DNA of 11,519 nucleotides from Verrucomicrobiota bacterium (GTDB taxonomy: Bacteria; Verrucomicrobiota; Verrucomicrobiia; Chthoniobacterales; UBA10450): positions 1-11,519 of the forward strand of contig QHQU01000162.1 of NCBI GenBank assembly GCA_003219925.1, given 5' to 3'. Numbering within the stretch: position 1 is the stretch's first letter; each line of letters begins with the position of its first letter. The position numbers and the translations under genes are program-made. Of the stretch, positions 5,191 to 11,519 are shown piece by piece. Below the pieces are notes generated by a model, which saw nothing but the letters and a program-made list of their open reading frames with translations, had not been told where the DNA came from and searched no databases.

Positions 5191-7043
5191 TCTTCGGCTA
5201 AGGCTGGCGCAATATCGAGCGGAGCGGAGCTAATCGCGAGCACTTCGTAGGTGGCAGTGCCGTGATCGGTGTTGAGAGTGACACGTTCACCGCGCTTTTT
5301 GCCTAAGAGAGCCTGCCCGATTGCCGTCTGATAGGAGATGATGTGACGCTCAGGGTCGCCGTCCCAGGCGCCAAGAATGGAATAACTTTCTTCCTGCGCC
5401 GAATCCACATCGCGCAATGTGACGATCGTGCCAATGGAAACCTGGAAGGTGTCGGCGTTGGAGAAATCGGTGCCGCGGGCGCGGTGCAACATTTGTTCGA
5501 GCTCGGACTTACGCCGCATTAGAACGGCTTGCATTTGCTTGGCTGCTTTGAATTCGAAATTTTCCCGCAAGTCGCCATAGGAACGCGCCACCCCAATCTC
5601 CTTTGAATTCTCGGGGATTTTCTTGTTCACGACTTCTTCGTATTCCTCCTGCCTTTTGCGCAGGCTGCTCCAGGAAACAACAAGCGTTTCCGTCTTTTCT
5701 TCCGGCTGCGCTCCGGTCGCCATGCTTTCCAGTTCCGGATACAACTTAATCACGCGCGCCATAAGTGAGCGTTTGGTTAGGTTATCGAACACCGGAGTAA
5801 GCAATAAGCGGCGCATGACGTCGCGCGCGGCGCCGACCTCGGAGTTCTTAAAAATATCCCCAATTAGTTCGCGATCATCGAGCAACAGATCGCGTAAACG
5901 GGACGAGCGCGAGGCTTCGTTATGCTGATCGCGTTCGATCGCGGATAAGATGGCCGGCAAAATTTCTGGCGTAATCAGCTCCGGCCAGCTGGCGCGTTCG
6001 CGGCAGAGCCAGACCATCATTTCGCTGCTGGCGGAATGCTCGCGCACGGCGCGTTCCAATAATGTGCGCAGCTCGTCAATCTTCCCGTTCTCGGCGAAAA
6101 TCTTTGGAATTTGTGCGACGAGCCGCGGATTGTTCGAGACCATCATTCGCCAGACGCGCCTGGACCAGCCATCGCCGAGCGCCCGCGGCAGTGCTTGCAA
6201 AACGCGACGCTCTTTGGCTGACGGAAGCTTCGAAAGAATCTCGGTCAGACGCGGTTCCTCTTCTGAAATCAAACGCTCGAGAGTGAGGTCGGGCCGGGTG
6301 ATCGTCAATTCCGGAACGCGCGCGAGCAAATCGTCTCGCGCCAGGACAAGCTCGAAGGTGAGCGGGGAATGCAATTTTTGATTTTGCGCAGCGGTACTCT
6401 CGATTTTTTCGACGATCGGCTGCAATTGCGTTTTCGGATCTTTAAATTCGTGATGGAACTTAATGATCTGGTCGAGTGCTGCGGCCTGCTCTTTAGACTG
6501 CCGAGTCTGATTAAAAAATGTGAGGAGCTCGTCCGCGCGCGAGACGGGCTCGCCCCGCAATGCGATCGGCTCCGATTTCTTTGCCGGGACCGAAAAGTAA
6601 CCGCTGGACTTCATTGCTTTCTTCGCGCTCGTCCACCACCGCTTCCATTCCGTTTCGGTGAACAAATCGCCCACCAGCACCTCGCTGATCTGAGCGAGGG
6701 TGGCTTTGCCGTCGAACCCTTCCAGGATGTTACGAACGACTGCTGCCGGATCCGACTTTAAGGCCGCCTTGATCGCATCGGGCTCCCTTACCTTGCGCGC
6801 GAGAAAATGGCCGGCCGGGATTGGTGTCAGATTTTCCGCGGCGTAAGCCAGCTGCATCGGATGCCTGGCTTTGGTTTTGAAATCGATCACGATCTGATTG
6901 AGCAACAGATTCCACTCCGCCACCTGACCGAATCCCCAACTTTTGTGCAGACAAAATGAGCCGGGACGTAATTGCTCCAATTGCTCGGCCGCTTTTGTCG
7001 TCAGCTTTCCTGATTCGACAAGCTTTTCCAACTCAGCATCCAT
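5163..7043 (-). CDS. greA: GreA-type transcript cleavage factor with long N-terminal extension
   Basis: A 626-residue protein, about four times the length of ordinary GreA (158 in E. coli). The last ~175 residues are GreA. The coiled-coil domain (~450-527) carries YGDLRENFEF, with D491 and E494 matching the catalytic acidic pair D41/E44 of E. coli GreA at the coiled-coil tip. The C-terminal FKBP-like domain (~530-615) contains GTIVTLRDVDS and YQTAIGQALLGKKRGERV. GreA binds the RNA polymerase secondary channel and stimulates cleavage of backtracked RNA. The ~445-residue N-terminal part is mostly helical, with an SH3-like stretch at ~27-75 (GSFCLHKSWGFGQV). I know this architecture from Chlamydiae, annotated 'transcript cleavage factor/unknown domain fusion'. 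The ATG at 7043 has agggtg about 11 bases upstream. It diverges from the TerC gene (72-base gap). Confidence 0.9.
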   Translation of the reverse strand: MDAELEKLVESGKLTTKAAEQLEQLRPGSFCLHKSWGFGQVAEWNLLLNQIVIDFKTKARHPMQLAYAAENLTPIPAGHFLARKVREPDAIKAALKSDPAAVVRNILEGFDGKATLAQISEVLVGDLFTETEWKRWWTSAKKAMKSSGYFSVPAKKSEPIALRGEPVSRADELLTFFNQTRQSKEQAAALDQIIKFHHEFKDPKTQLQPIVEKIESTAAQNQKLHSPLTFELVLARDDLLARVPELTITRPDLTLERLISEEEPRLTEILSKLPSAKERRVLQALPRALGDGWSRRVWRMMVSNNPRLVAQIPKIFAENGKIDELRTLLERAVREHSASSEMMVWLCRERASWPELITPEILPAILSAIERDQHNEASRSSRLRDLLLDDRELIGDIFKNSEVGAARDVMRRLLLTPVFDNLTKRSLMARVIKLYPELESMATGAQPEEKTETLVVSWSSLRKRQEEYEEVVNKKIPENSKEIGVARSYGDLRENFEFKAAKQMQAVLMRRKSELEQMLHRARGTDFSNADTFQVSIGTIVTLRDVDSAQEESYSILGAWDGDPERHIISYQTAIGQALLGKKRGERVTLNTDHGTATYEVLAISSAPLDIAPALAEDQGVALGAG

Positions 7044-7092
7044 TCGCGGTCGTTCACCCTACGAAAAACGTTCCGGCGCGCGAGAGAAAATT

Positions 7093-7138
7093 GGAGGTGC
7101 TTTTGGTGTTTCGGATTGCGGCCCTTCACGCAACGTGA
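7093..7138 (+). promoter_or_regulatory. Strong Shine-Dalgarno with a 10-codon leader ORF before the TerC gene
   Basis: ggagg (7093-7097) is the best ribosome-binding site in this gap. The start codon at the right distance is GTG 7106, eight bases on, but it opens only a 10-codon frame (MFRIAALHAT) ending at TGA 7136-7138, out of frame with TerC. The likely TerC start GTG 7152 lies 13 bases after that stop. It could be a translated leader coupled to TerC, or chance. I see no yybP-ykoY manganese riboswitch, which often precedes this family. Confidence 0.3.
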
Positions 7139-8084
7139 AACGGTTGCCGCCGTGCCCACGAGCATTTGGTTTTGGATCACATTTCATATCGGCGTTTTCA
7201 TCGCCCTCGCGGTTGACCTGGCCAGCTTCAAGCGGCGCCATCGTGCGCTGACGATGCGGGCGGCGACGTTACGCAGTCTGCTTTGGGTGGTGCTCTCGCT
7301 TGGCTTCAGCCTGGTTGTGGCCCAAACGCAAGGGCCGGACCGTGCTTTGGACTTTCTCACCGGCTACCTCATCGAGTATTCGCTCAGCGTCGATAACATT
7401 TTTGTTTTCGTCCTCATCTTCGCCTATTTCAAAGTCCCGCCCATCTCGCAGCATCGCGTTTTAGTATGGGGCATCGTGGGCGCGCTGGTCATGCGCGGGG
7501 TGATGATCTGGCTGGGTGTTTCCCTCGTCTCCAGGTTCCACTTCATTCTCTACGTTTTCGGCGTTTTTCTGCTCATTACCGGGATCCGCATGGCCTTCAG
7601 CAAACAGCAAACTGATTTTGGCGACAGCTGGTTCCTGCGCATGTGCCGCAAATTTATGCCGGTAACGCACGACTTTCGCGGCTCCCATTTCACGGCGCGA
7701 ATTGATGGACGGCTCATGCTCACGCCGCTCGCTTTGGTTTTGCTCGTGATCGATGTGATGGATCTTGTCTTCGCGGTCGATTCCATTCCGGCCGTCTTCG
7801 CTATCACTCAGGACACGTTCATCGTTTATACCTCGAACATTTGCGCGATTCTCGGCCTGCGTTCGCTCTACTTCTTGCTGGCCAATTTGATGAATCGGTT
7901 TGTTTATCTTCGGGTCGGCCTCTCCGCCATCCTCATTTTCGTTGGAATTAAAATGATCCTGTCCAAGCTCTTTCCGATCCCGAATTACATCTCACTTGTG
8001 GCCATTGTCGCGGTTCTGGCCGTTACGATTTGCGCATCCATTTTTATGACACGGAACCAACCGGCCAGCGACCCACGAAATTAG
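7116..8084 (+). CDS. terC: TerC/Alx-family integral membrane protein, probable metal exporter
   Basis: Up to 322 residues, matching E. coli Alx (321). It has about nine hydrophobic segments. Family signatures are EYSLSVDNIFVF (~87-98) and the second repeat, VIDVMDLVFAVDSIPAVFAI (~211-230). The acidic residues D93, D213, D216 and D222 are the expected metal-path positions. Family members such as Alx and bacillary TerC-like proteins export Mn(II) or help metallate secreted proteins; the tellurite phenotype that gave the name is indirect. The start is uncertain. TTG 7116 gives the longest frame, while GTG 7152 (residue 13, VPTSIWFW) begins right before the conserved first helix and seems better. 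Neither has a well-spaced Shine-Dalgarno. The small exported-protein gene follows 43 bases downstream and may be co-transcribed. Confidence 0.92.
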   Translation: MRPFTQRETVAAVPTSIWFWITFHIGVFIALAVDLASFKRRHRALTMRAATLRSLLWVVLSLGFSLVVAQTQGPDRALDFLTGYLIEYSLSVDNIFVFVLIFAYFKVPPISQHRVLVWGIVGALVMRGVMIWLGVSLVSRFHFILYVFGVFLLITGIRMAFSKQQTDFGDSWFLRMCRKFMPVTHDFRGSHFTARIDGRLMLTPLALVLLVIDVMDLVFAVDSIPAVFAITQDTFIVYTSNICAILGLRSLYFLLANLMNRFVYLRVGLSAILIFVGIKMILSKLFPIPNYISLVAIVAVLAVTICASIFMTRNQPASDPRN

Positions 8085-8127
8085 GATTGTGAAATCGCTC
8101 CCTTTTTGCTCCAATTCGGAGTTGCAT

Positions 8128-8529
8128 ATGAAAATCCTTGTCTTTCTCGCCGGCCTCGCCCTTGCCAGTTCCGCCCTGGCGGATATTCACGATCCACCTT
8201 CGAATGATTATGGACCGACGCGCAAGCTCGGTCGCGGCTTCTCAAATTTCTTTCTCGCCCCGGCGGAAATCCCGGTGACAATTGCGACAGTTAACACCAA
8301 CGAAGGCAATTCTGCTGCCGCCGGCTACGGCGTTGTACGGGGCGTTGGACGTTCGGCGGCGCGACACGTCGCCGGCTTGCTCGAAATTCTGCTCTGGCCA
8401 GTGCCGGCTTATCGGCAAAGCTATTATCCGTTGCTCCCAAGCGATATTCCGTGGATCCACGCCGGCTACGCGGAGTTCCCGCCTGAGCTCGGCAACGAGA
8501 CGAAATACCCTTACGTGCGCGATTATTAA
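8128..8529 (+). CDS. Small exported protein resembling the TIGR04073 exosortase-associated family
   Basis: 133 residues from ATG 8128, chosen because ggag (8118-8121) lies six bases upstream and the protein then opens with a clean signal peptide: MKILVFLAGLALASSALA, cleaved after A18. A GTG at 8089 would add 13 residues with no purpose. The mature protein begins with RKLGRGFSNFFLAPAEIPVTI (~32-52), matching my memory of the TIGR04073 pattern (RKLGRG-x-N-x(5)-EIP). A Gly-rich segment (~60-80) and a second hydrophobic stretch, VAGLLEILLWPVPAY (~81-95), follow. The C-terminus is polar and aromatic. The family is described from Verrucomicrobiota and relatives that have exosortase/PEP-CTERM systems; its molecular role is unknown. 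No PEP-CTERM tail is present here. Confidence 0.72.
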   Translation: MKILVFLAGLALASSALADIHDPPSNDYGPTRKLGRGFSNFFLAPAEIPVTIATVNTNEGNSAAAGYGVVRGVGRSAARHVAGLLEILLWPVPAYRQSYYPLLPSDIPWIHAGYAEFPPELGNETKYPYVRDY

Positions 8530-8545
8530 TTGCCCCTAAAACTCA

Positions 8546-8640
8546 GTCATCCTGAGCGAAGCGCAGCGAAGTCGAAGGATCCCGCCGCGGTAGCGTAAAG
8601 GTAACTTCGTCGGGGATCCCTCGACTTCGCTCGGGATGAC
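8546..8640. repeat. MITE/REP-like palindromic repeat (gtcatcctgagcgaag type)
   Basis: The left arm, 8546-8583 (starting gtcatcctgagcgaag), and the right arm, 8613-8640 (ending cgctcgggatgac), are inverted copies. The left arm carries an extra ~10 bases (gcgcagcgaa region) that the right lacks. The ~29-base centre is unrelated. This palindromic sequence type recurs between genes in many bacterial genomes (established knowledge, from memory). There is no ORF. It fills almost the whole 106-base gap before the RNA methyltransferase gene, and its right end overlaps that gene's ATG. A degenerate copy of the right end occurs at 3300-3321. Confidence 0.8.
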
Positions 8641-9703
8641 AGCTGCTGTGGAGCTTCAAATCACCGATGTCGCCTTCGGCGGGAAAGGAGTCGCGCACGC
8701 GAATGGCAAGGCCGTGTTTGTGCCTTACGTCATCGATGGAGAAACCGTTTCGGCAAGCATCACCCGCGAACACAAAAAATTTCTCGAAGCGGAACTGGAA
8801 AGCATTGTTACGGCCTCGCCCCATCGGGTCGAGCCGCGCTGTCCGTACTTCGGACGTTGCGGCGGGTGCGTTTACCAACACATCGATTACGAACGCCAAC
8901 TGGCCTTAAAATGGCGGCAAGTGAAAGAAACGCTGCGGCGAATTGGCGGATTGAAAGAGCCGCCGATGCGCCCATTCATTCCTTCGCCGATCGAATACGA
9001 ATATCGCAATCGTATCACAGTGCACGTGCGCGACGGTGCGGTCGGATTTTTCCGGCGCGAATCGAACAAGCTGCTTGATATTGAACGTTGTCCGATCGCA
9101 TTAAATGAAGTTAATGCGCAATTAGCCGAATTACGGGGAAGCCGCCCGCGCGATGGCCATTACACTTTGCGCGCCAGTGCCGCCCCGCGCGTATTTACGC
9201 AAGCGAACGATGCTGTCGCGGCGGCGATGCTGGATCTGGTGGACCGTTTGCTCGGCTCAGCGACTGGTACGCTTATTGATGCCTATTGTGGCGCCGGATT
9301 TTTTTCGAAACGATTGCGCGGGCGCTTCGGAAAAGTGATCGGGATTGATTGGGACCAGCATGCGATCGCCGTTGCACGGGAAGACGCGAACGAAAACGAA
9401 ACGTACGTTGCGGTGGATGTGGAGACGGAGCTCGGCGCGCGATTGCAATCAATCGCGCCCGCCTCGGACGGAGGAAACAGTGCGGTCATAGCGGACCCGC
9501 CTGCAACCGGCCTGAGCAAAATGATTCTCGAGACGTTGATCGAACATCGACCAACCCAATTGGTTTACGTTTCCTGCAATCCCGCCACTCTCGCGCGAGA
9601 CCTTGTCACTTTAAAACAATCGTTCCGGATCGATTCGATCACCCCACTCGACATGTTTCCACAAACTGCCGAAATCGAGGTAGTGGCTGATCTTCATGCA
9701 TAG
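8636..9703 (+). CDS. TrmA/RlmD-family RNA m5U methyltransferase
   Basis: A 355-residue SAM-dependent enzyme that methylates C5 of a uridine in tRNA or 23S rRNA. The N-terminal TRAM domain (~5-55, LQITDVAFGGKGVAHANG) is an RNA-binding module. The cysteines of a 4Fe-4S cluster as in RlmD are present: C69-x5-C75-x2-C78 (CPYFGRCGGC) and C152. The SAM-binding loop is DAYCGAGFFS (215-224). ADPPATGL (286-293) corresponds to DPPRxGL, with an unusual Ala in place of Arg. The catalytic nucleophile is C314 in YVSCNPATLARD, and the general base is E348 in MFPQTAEIE. It is shorter than E. coli RlmD (433), mainly in the central region. ATG 8636 lies within the upstream repeat; GTG 8648 (residue 5) is an alternative start. 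The stop overlaps the convergent transporter gene by 10 bases. Which uridine it modifies cannot be told from the sequence. Confidence 0.9.
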   Translation: MTAAVELQITDVAFGGKGVAHANGKAVFVPYVIDGETVSASITREHKKFLEAELESIVTASPHRVEPRCPYFGRCGGCVYQHIDYERQLALKWRQVKETLRRIGGLKEPPMRPFIPSPIEYEYRNRITVHVRDGAVGFFRRESNKLLDIERCPIALNEVNAQLAELRGSRPRDGHYTLRASAAPRVFTQANDAVAAAMLDLVDRLLGSATGTLIDAYCGAGFFSKRLRGRFGKVIGIDWDQHAIAVAREDANENETYVAVDVETELGARLQSIAPASDGGNSAVIADPPATGLSKMILETLIEHRPTQLVYVSCNPATLARDLVTLKQSFRIDSITPLDMFPQTAEIEVVADLHA

Positions 9704-11519
9704 ACGAGCAAGTCAATCTCTTCGGGCAAGAGATGTGAAACTTCGCGGATGACACTGCCGCGAATTAAATTGAGCAGGGCATTGCGCTGGGGCGCACCCA
9801 CGATGACGCGCGCAGCCCCAAGCGTTGCTGCCACATCAACGATTGTTTCGGCCGCCGATGGGCTGACCGCGTAACAAAAAAGGGGCGGTTGATCGGCCGC
9901 TTTGGCTTTAGCTTCGCCGAAAATTTTGCTCGCCTCGGGGTCCTCCTGCCATTTCCGCTTGGTGTCCTGTTCGGTCATGAACGGTTGTTCGCGCACAAAG
10001 AGCAGATAGAGACGCCGACCTGTCTCGTGCGCTTCGCGCAAGGCAAAGTCGAGGGTGCGCCCGGTGCCCCGAACGGCGCATAAGATGGACTCGGCCGCCA
10101 GATTTCCGGTGGCAGGCGATGCGGGCTCAGCTGTGGCGGCACCCGCCGGAATAACTTCAACACCTACTCGTTCGGGGAGGGCCCGCGCCTCCTTTTTCAT
10201 ACGCCGTTCTTGGACGAGGCCACGCAGAATTAATCCGACGGCAAGAATGGTGACGGCGAAGTAGCGCGCGTTCGGCTTATCGATGAGCAACGACATTTCG
10301 ATCGCAGCCATGACGATGAACGTCGCGAACATCAGCGTGCGTTCCCAGGATTTGATCGATAGTTTCCGATCGGTTGAAGTGGCGCCGAGATTGGTGGCGA
10401 TCGCGCCGACGACGCCGACGGCGTAAAGATCGGCGAGGCCGGACATGTCTTTGACGATAATGACAAGCAGCATCGGGACGATGGTGGCGAGTAACATTCC
10501 GGCACTGGGCACGCCCCATTTGTTGAGACGTTGAAAAATTTTCGGCAGCTCGCGATCGCGCGACATTAAGAATTGGATCGCGATAAGGTCGACAATGGCC
10601 GTGTTGCTCGCGGAGAGAAGGAGGAGACCAAACACGATGCTGACGACGACGGCGAAGATGTGACCGAAAGGCAGCCCGATTGCGCCACCCACAAACACTT
10701 GGCTCATGTAGCGCAGCATGTAGTCGCGCACGCCTTCAGCACCGGGCGCGTTGACATCACCGCCAACGATCTGCAATCCGTTCAGAGCATGCGCGGCTAA
10801 TCCGAACAACGCAGTGAAGATGCAGACTTCGATCATGACCATCAAAATTGCGGGCGTGGACGTTCTGACTACAGAGGGATGGTCATCACTGCTCCCGGGA
10901 TCGAGTTTCATCACTCCAGTGGCGTTGGCGATAGCTTCGACGCCGGAAAGCGCGAGCACGATCCCCACGAACCCGGCCCAGTTTTGACCAAAGGTCCCGT
11001 GCAACGGTTGCAGATGTCCGATCGCTTCGCCCATGTGCGGCAGACTGAAAAGTCCGAGCACGACGACAACGATTGCAGTCGGTACCGAAATCAAGAACGC
11101 GAGTCCGCCGGTTTGTTTGGGTCCGAGCAAATTAAGCAAACCGATTATCAGGATCGACAGCGCCGCGAATTTTTCGGGATGCGGCACGCCGAGATACTGA
11201 AAGGCGGACAGAGCGCTGATCGCCGCCGTTACCAAGTAATCGGCGATGAGCAGAAACGCCCCGACGATCGAGATGACCTCGCTGCGATGACGCACGCTCG
11301 CGTAAACCCCACCGCCGTCGGGATAAAGGCGGCAGATAATCATATAATTTATGCCGACGAGCGCGGTTAGGACACACATCAAGGCGATGAGCCAGAAGGA
11401 GGCGTAACCTGCGACGGCGAAGGCAAGACCGATGACGTAGGCCTTGCTCGTGCCCCAATCGCCGTAAAGGATCGCAGCCGCGCGTTTCCAATCGACATTG
11501 CGCGGACGTTTAACGTTGG
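9694..11519 (-). CDS. APC-superfamily transporter with C-terminal UspA-like domain (5' end outside window)
   Basis: At least 607 residues; the frame stays open to the right edge, so the start codon is beyond the window. An apparent start at 11382 is only an internal TTG: translation upstream continues convincingly as YGDWGTSKAYVIGLAFAVAG, the first transmembrane helix. The membrane part (bases ~10096-11519) has about 12 hydrophobic segments, with YPDGGGVY after helix 2 (the P-x2-GG-x-Y signature of amino acid/polyamine/cation transporters), so it likely carries amino acids or a related solute across the inner membrane. A cytosolic linker rich in Ala/Pro leads to a ~133-residue UspA-like domain (bases 9697-10095; AESILCAVRGT... 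to the C-terminus). Its nucleotide loop GAPQ-x9-GS has Gln where the usual G-x2-G-x9-G(S/T) has the second Gly. Substrate unknown. Confidence 0.88.
   Translation of the reverse strand, partial: NVKRPRNVDWKRAAAILYGDWGTSKAYVIGLAFAVAGYASFWLIALMCVLTALVGINYMIICRLYPDGGGVYASVRHRSEVISIVGAFLLIADYLVTAAISALSAFQYLGVPHPEKFAALSILIIGLLNLLGPKQTGGLAFLISVPTAIVVVVLGLFSLPHMGEAIGHLQPLHGTFGQNWAGFVGIVLALSGVEAIANATGVMKLDPGSSDDHPSVVRTSTPAILMVMIEVCIFTALFGLAAHALNGLQIVGGDVNAPGAEGVRDYMLRYMSQVFVGGAIGLPFGHIFAVVVSIVFGLLLLSASNTAIVDLIAIQFLMSRDRELPKIFQRLNKWGVPSAGMLLATIVPMLLVIIVKDMSGLADLYAVGVVGAIATNLGATSTDRKLSIKSWERTLMFATFIVMAAIEMSLLIDKPNARYFAVTILAVGLILRGLVQERRMKKEARALPERVGVEVIPAGAATAEPASPATGNLAAESILCAVRGTGRTLDFALREAHETGRRLYLLFVREQPFMTEQDTKRKWQEDPEASKIFGEAKAKAADQPPLFCYAVSPSAAETIVDVAATLGAARVIVGAPQRNALLNLIRGSVIREVSHLLPEEIDLLVYA

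Noticed and set aside
5623..6761. Plus-strand ORFs within 5623-5928, 5950-6381 and 6369-6761
   Set aside because: They are antisense shadows of the greA fusion gene, with Arg/Ser-rich low-complexity translation and no start signals.
7044..7151. yybP-ykoY manganese riboswitch before the TerC gene
   Set aside because: The gap is about 100 bases and lacks the conserved paired-loop sequence of that riboswitch; no matching fold was found.
10573..11370. Plus-strand ORFs at 10573-10800 and 10879-11370
   Set aside because: They are antisense to the transporter gene; the polar, His/Asp/Arg-rich translation is the usual mirror of a membrane protein.
11382..11382. Start of the transporter at 11382
   Set aside because: The codon is an internal TTG; the frame remains open upstream to the window edge and encodes the expected first transmembrane helix, so the gene is partial.
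1..11519. CRISPR array, complete insertion sequence or tRNA gene
   Set aside because: No regularly spaced direct repeats, no transposase-like frame and no cloverleaf with a T-loop signature was found; only non-coding palindromic repeats occur.

Overview
The window looks like chromosome of a Verrucomicrobiota-type bacterium (PVC superphylum). This is inferred from three things: a GreA-type transcript cleavage factor fused to a long N-terminal region, an arrangement I know from Chlamydiae and Verrucomicrobiota; a small exported protein resembling the TIGR04073 exosortase-associated family; and palindromic repeats of the gtcatcctgagcgaag type. No sequence search was run, so the phylum is an inference.

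Layout, left to right. Positions 1-498 are the end of an rRNA operon: the 3' end of 23S rRNA, a spacer of about 230 bases with two strong hairpins and no tRNA, 5S rRNA, and a strong intrinsic terminator. Next comes a foreign-looking pair of convergent genes (622-2695) whose stop codons are only seven bases apart. The plus-strand gene encodes an HNH nuclease with two tandem zinc-ribbon modules, of the phage or homing-endonuclease kind. The minus-strand gene encodes an unrecognised protein carrying a HEPN-ribonuclease-like R-D-x4-H motif. This pair is the best candidate for an undescribed system, possibly a mobile or defence cassette beside the rRNA operon, but no linked function is shown.

A complete ferritin gene follows (2760-3272). 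Downstream lie a degenerate repeat end and a decayed second copy of the ferritin 3' end. Two tandem paralogous small exported proteins (3512-3820 and 4036-4353) come next. An intergenic region of about 500 bases holds a 151-bp nested palindrome and a second hairpin cluster, both resembling non-autonomous repeats, and leads to a small two-helix membrane ORF (4861-5190).

The right half is housekeeping. The greA fusion (minus strand) diverges from a TerC/Alx-family membrane protein gene with an odd leader region. After that come the small TIGR04073-like exported protein, a MITE-like repeat, a TrmA/RlmD-family RNA methyltransferase whose apparent ATG lies inside the repeat, and, convergent with it, an APC-superfamily transporter fused to a C-terminal UspA-like domain that runs off the right edge. 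Several convergent pairs overlap at their 3' ends (5163-5190 and 9694-9703), so the genome is compact apart from its repeat-bearing gaps.
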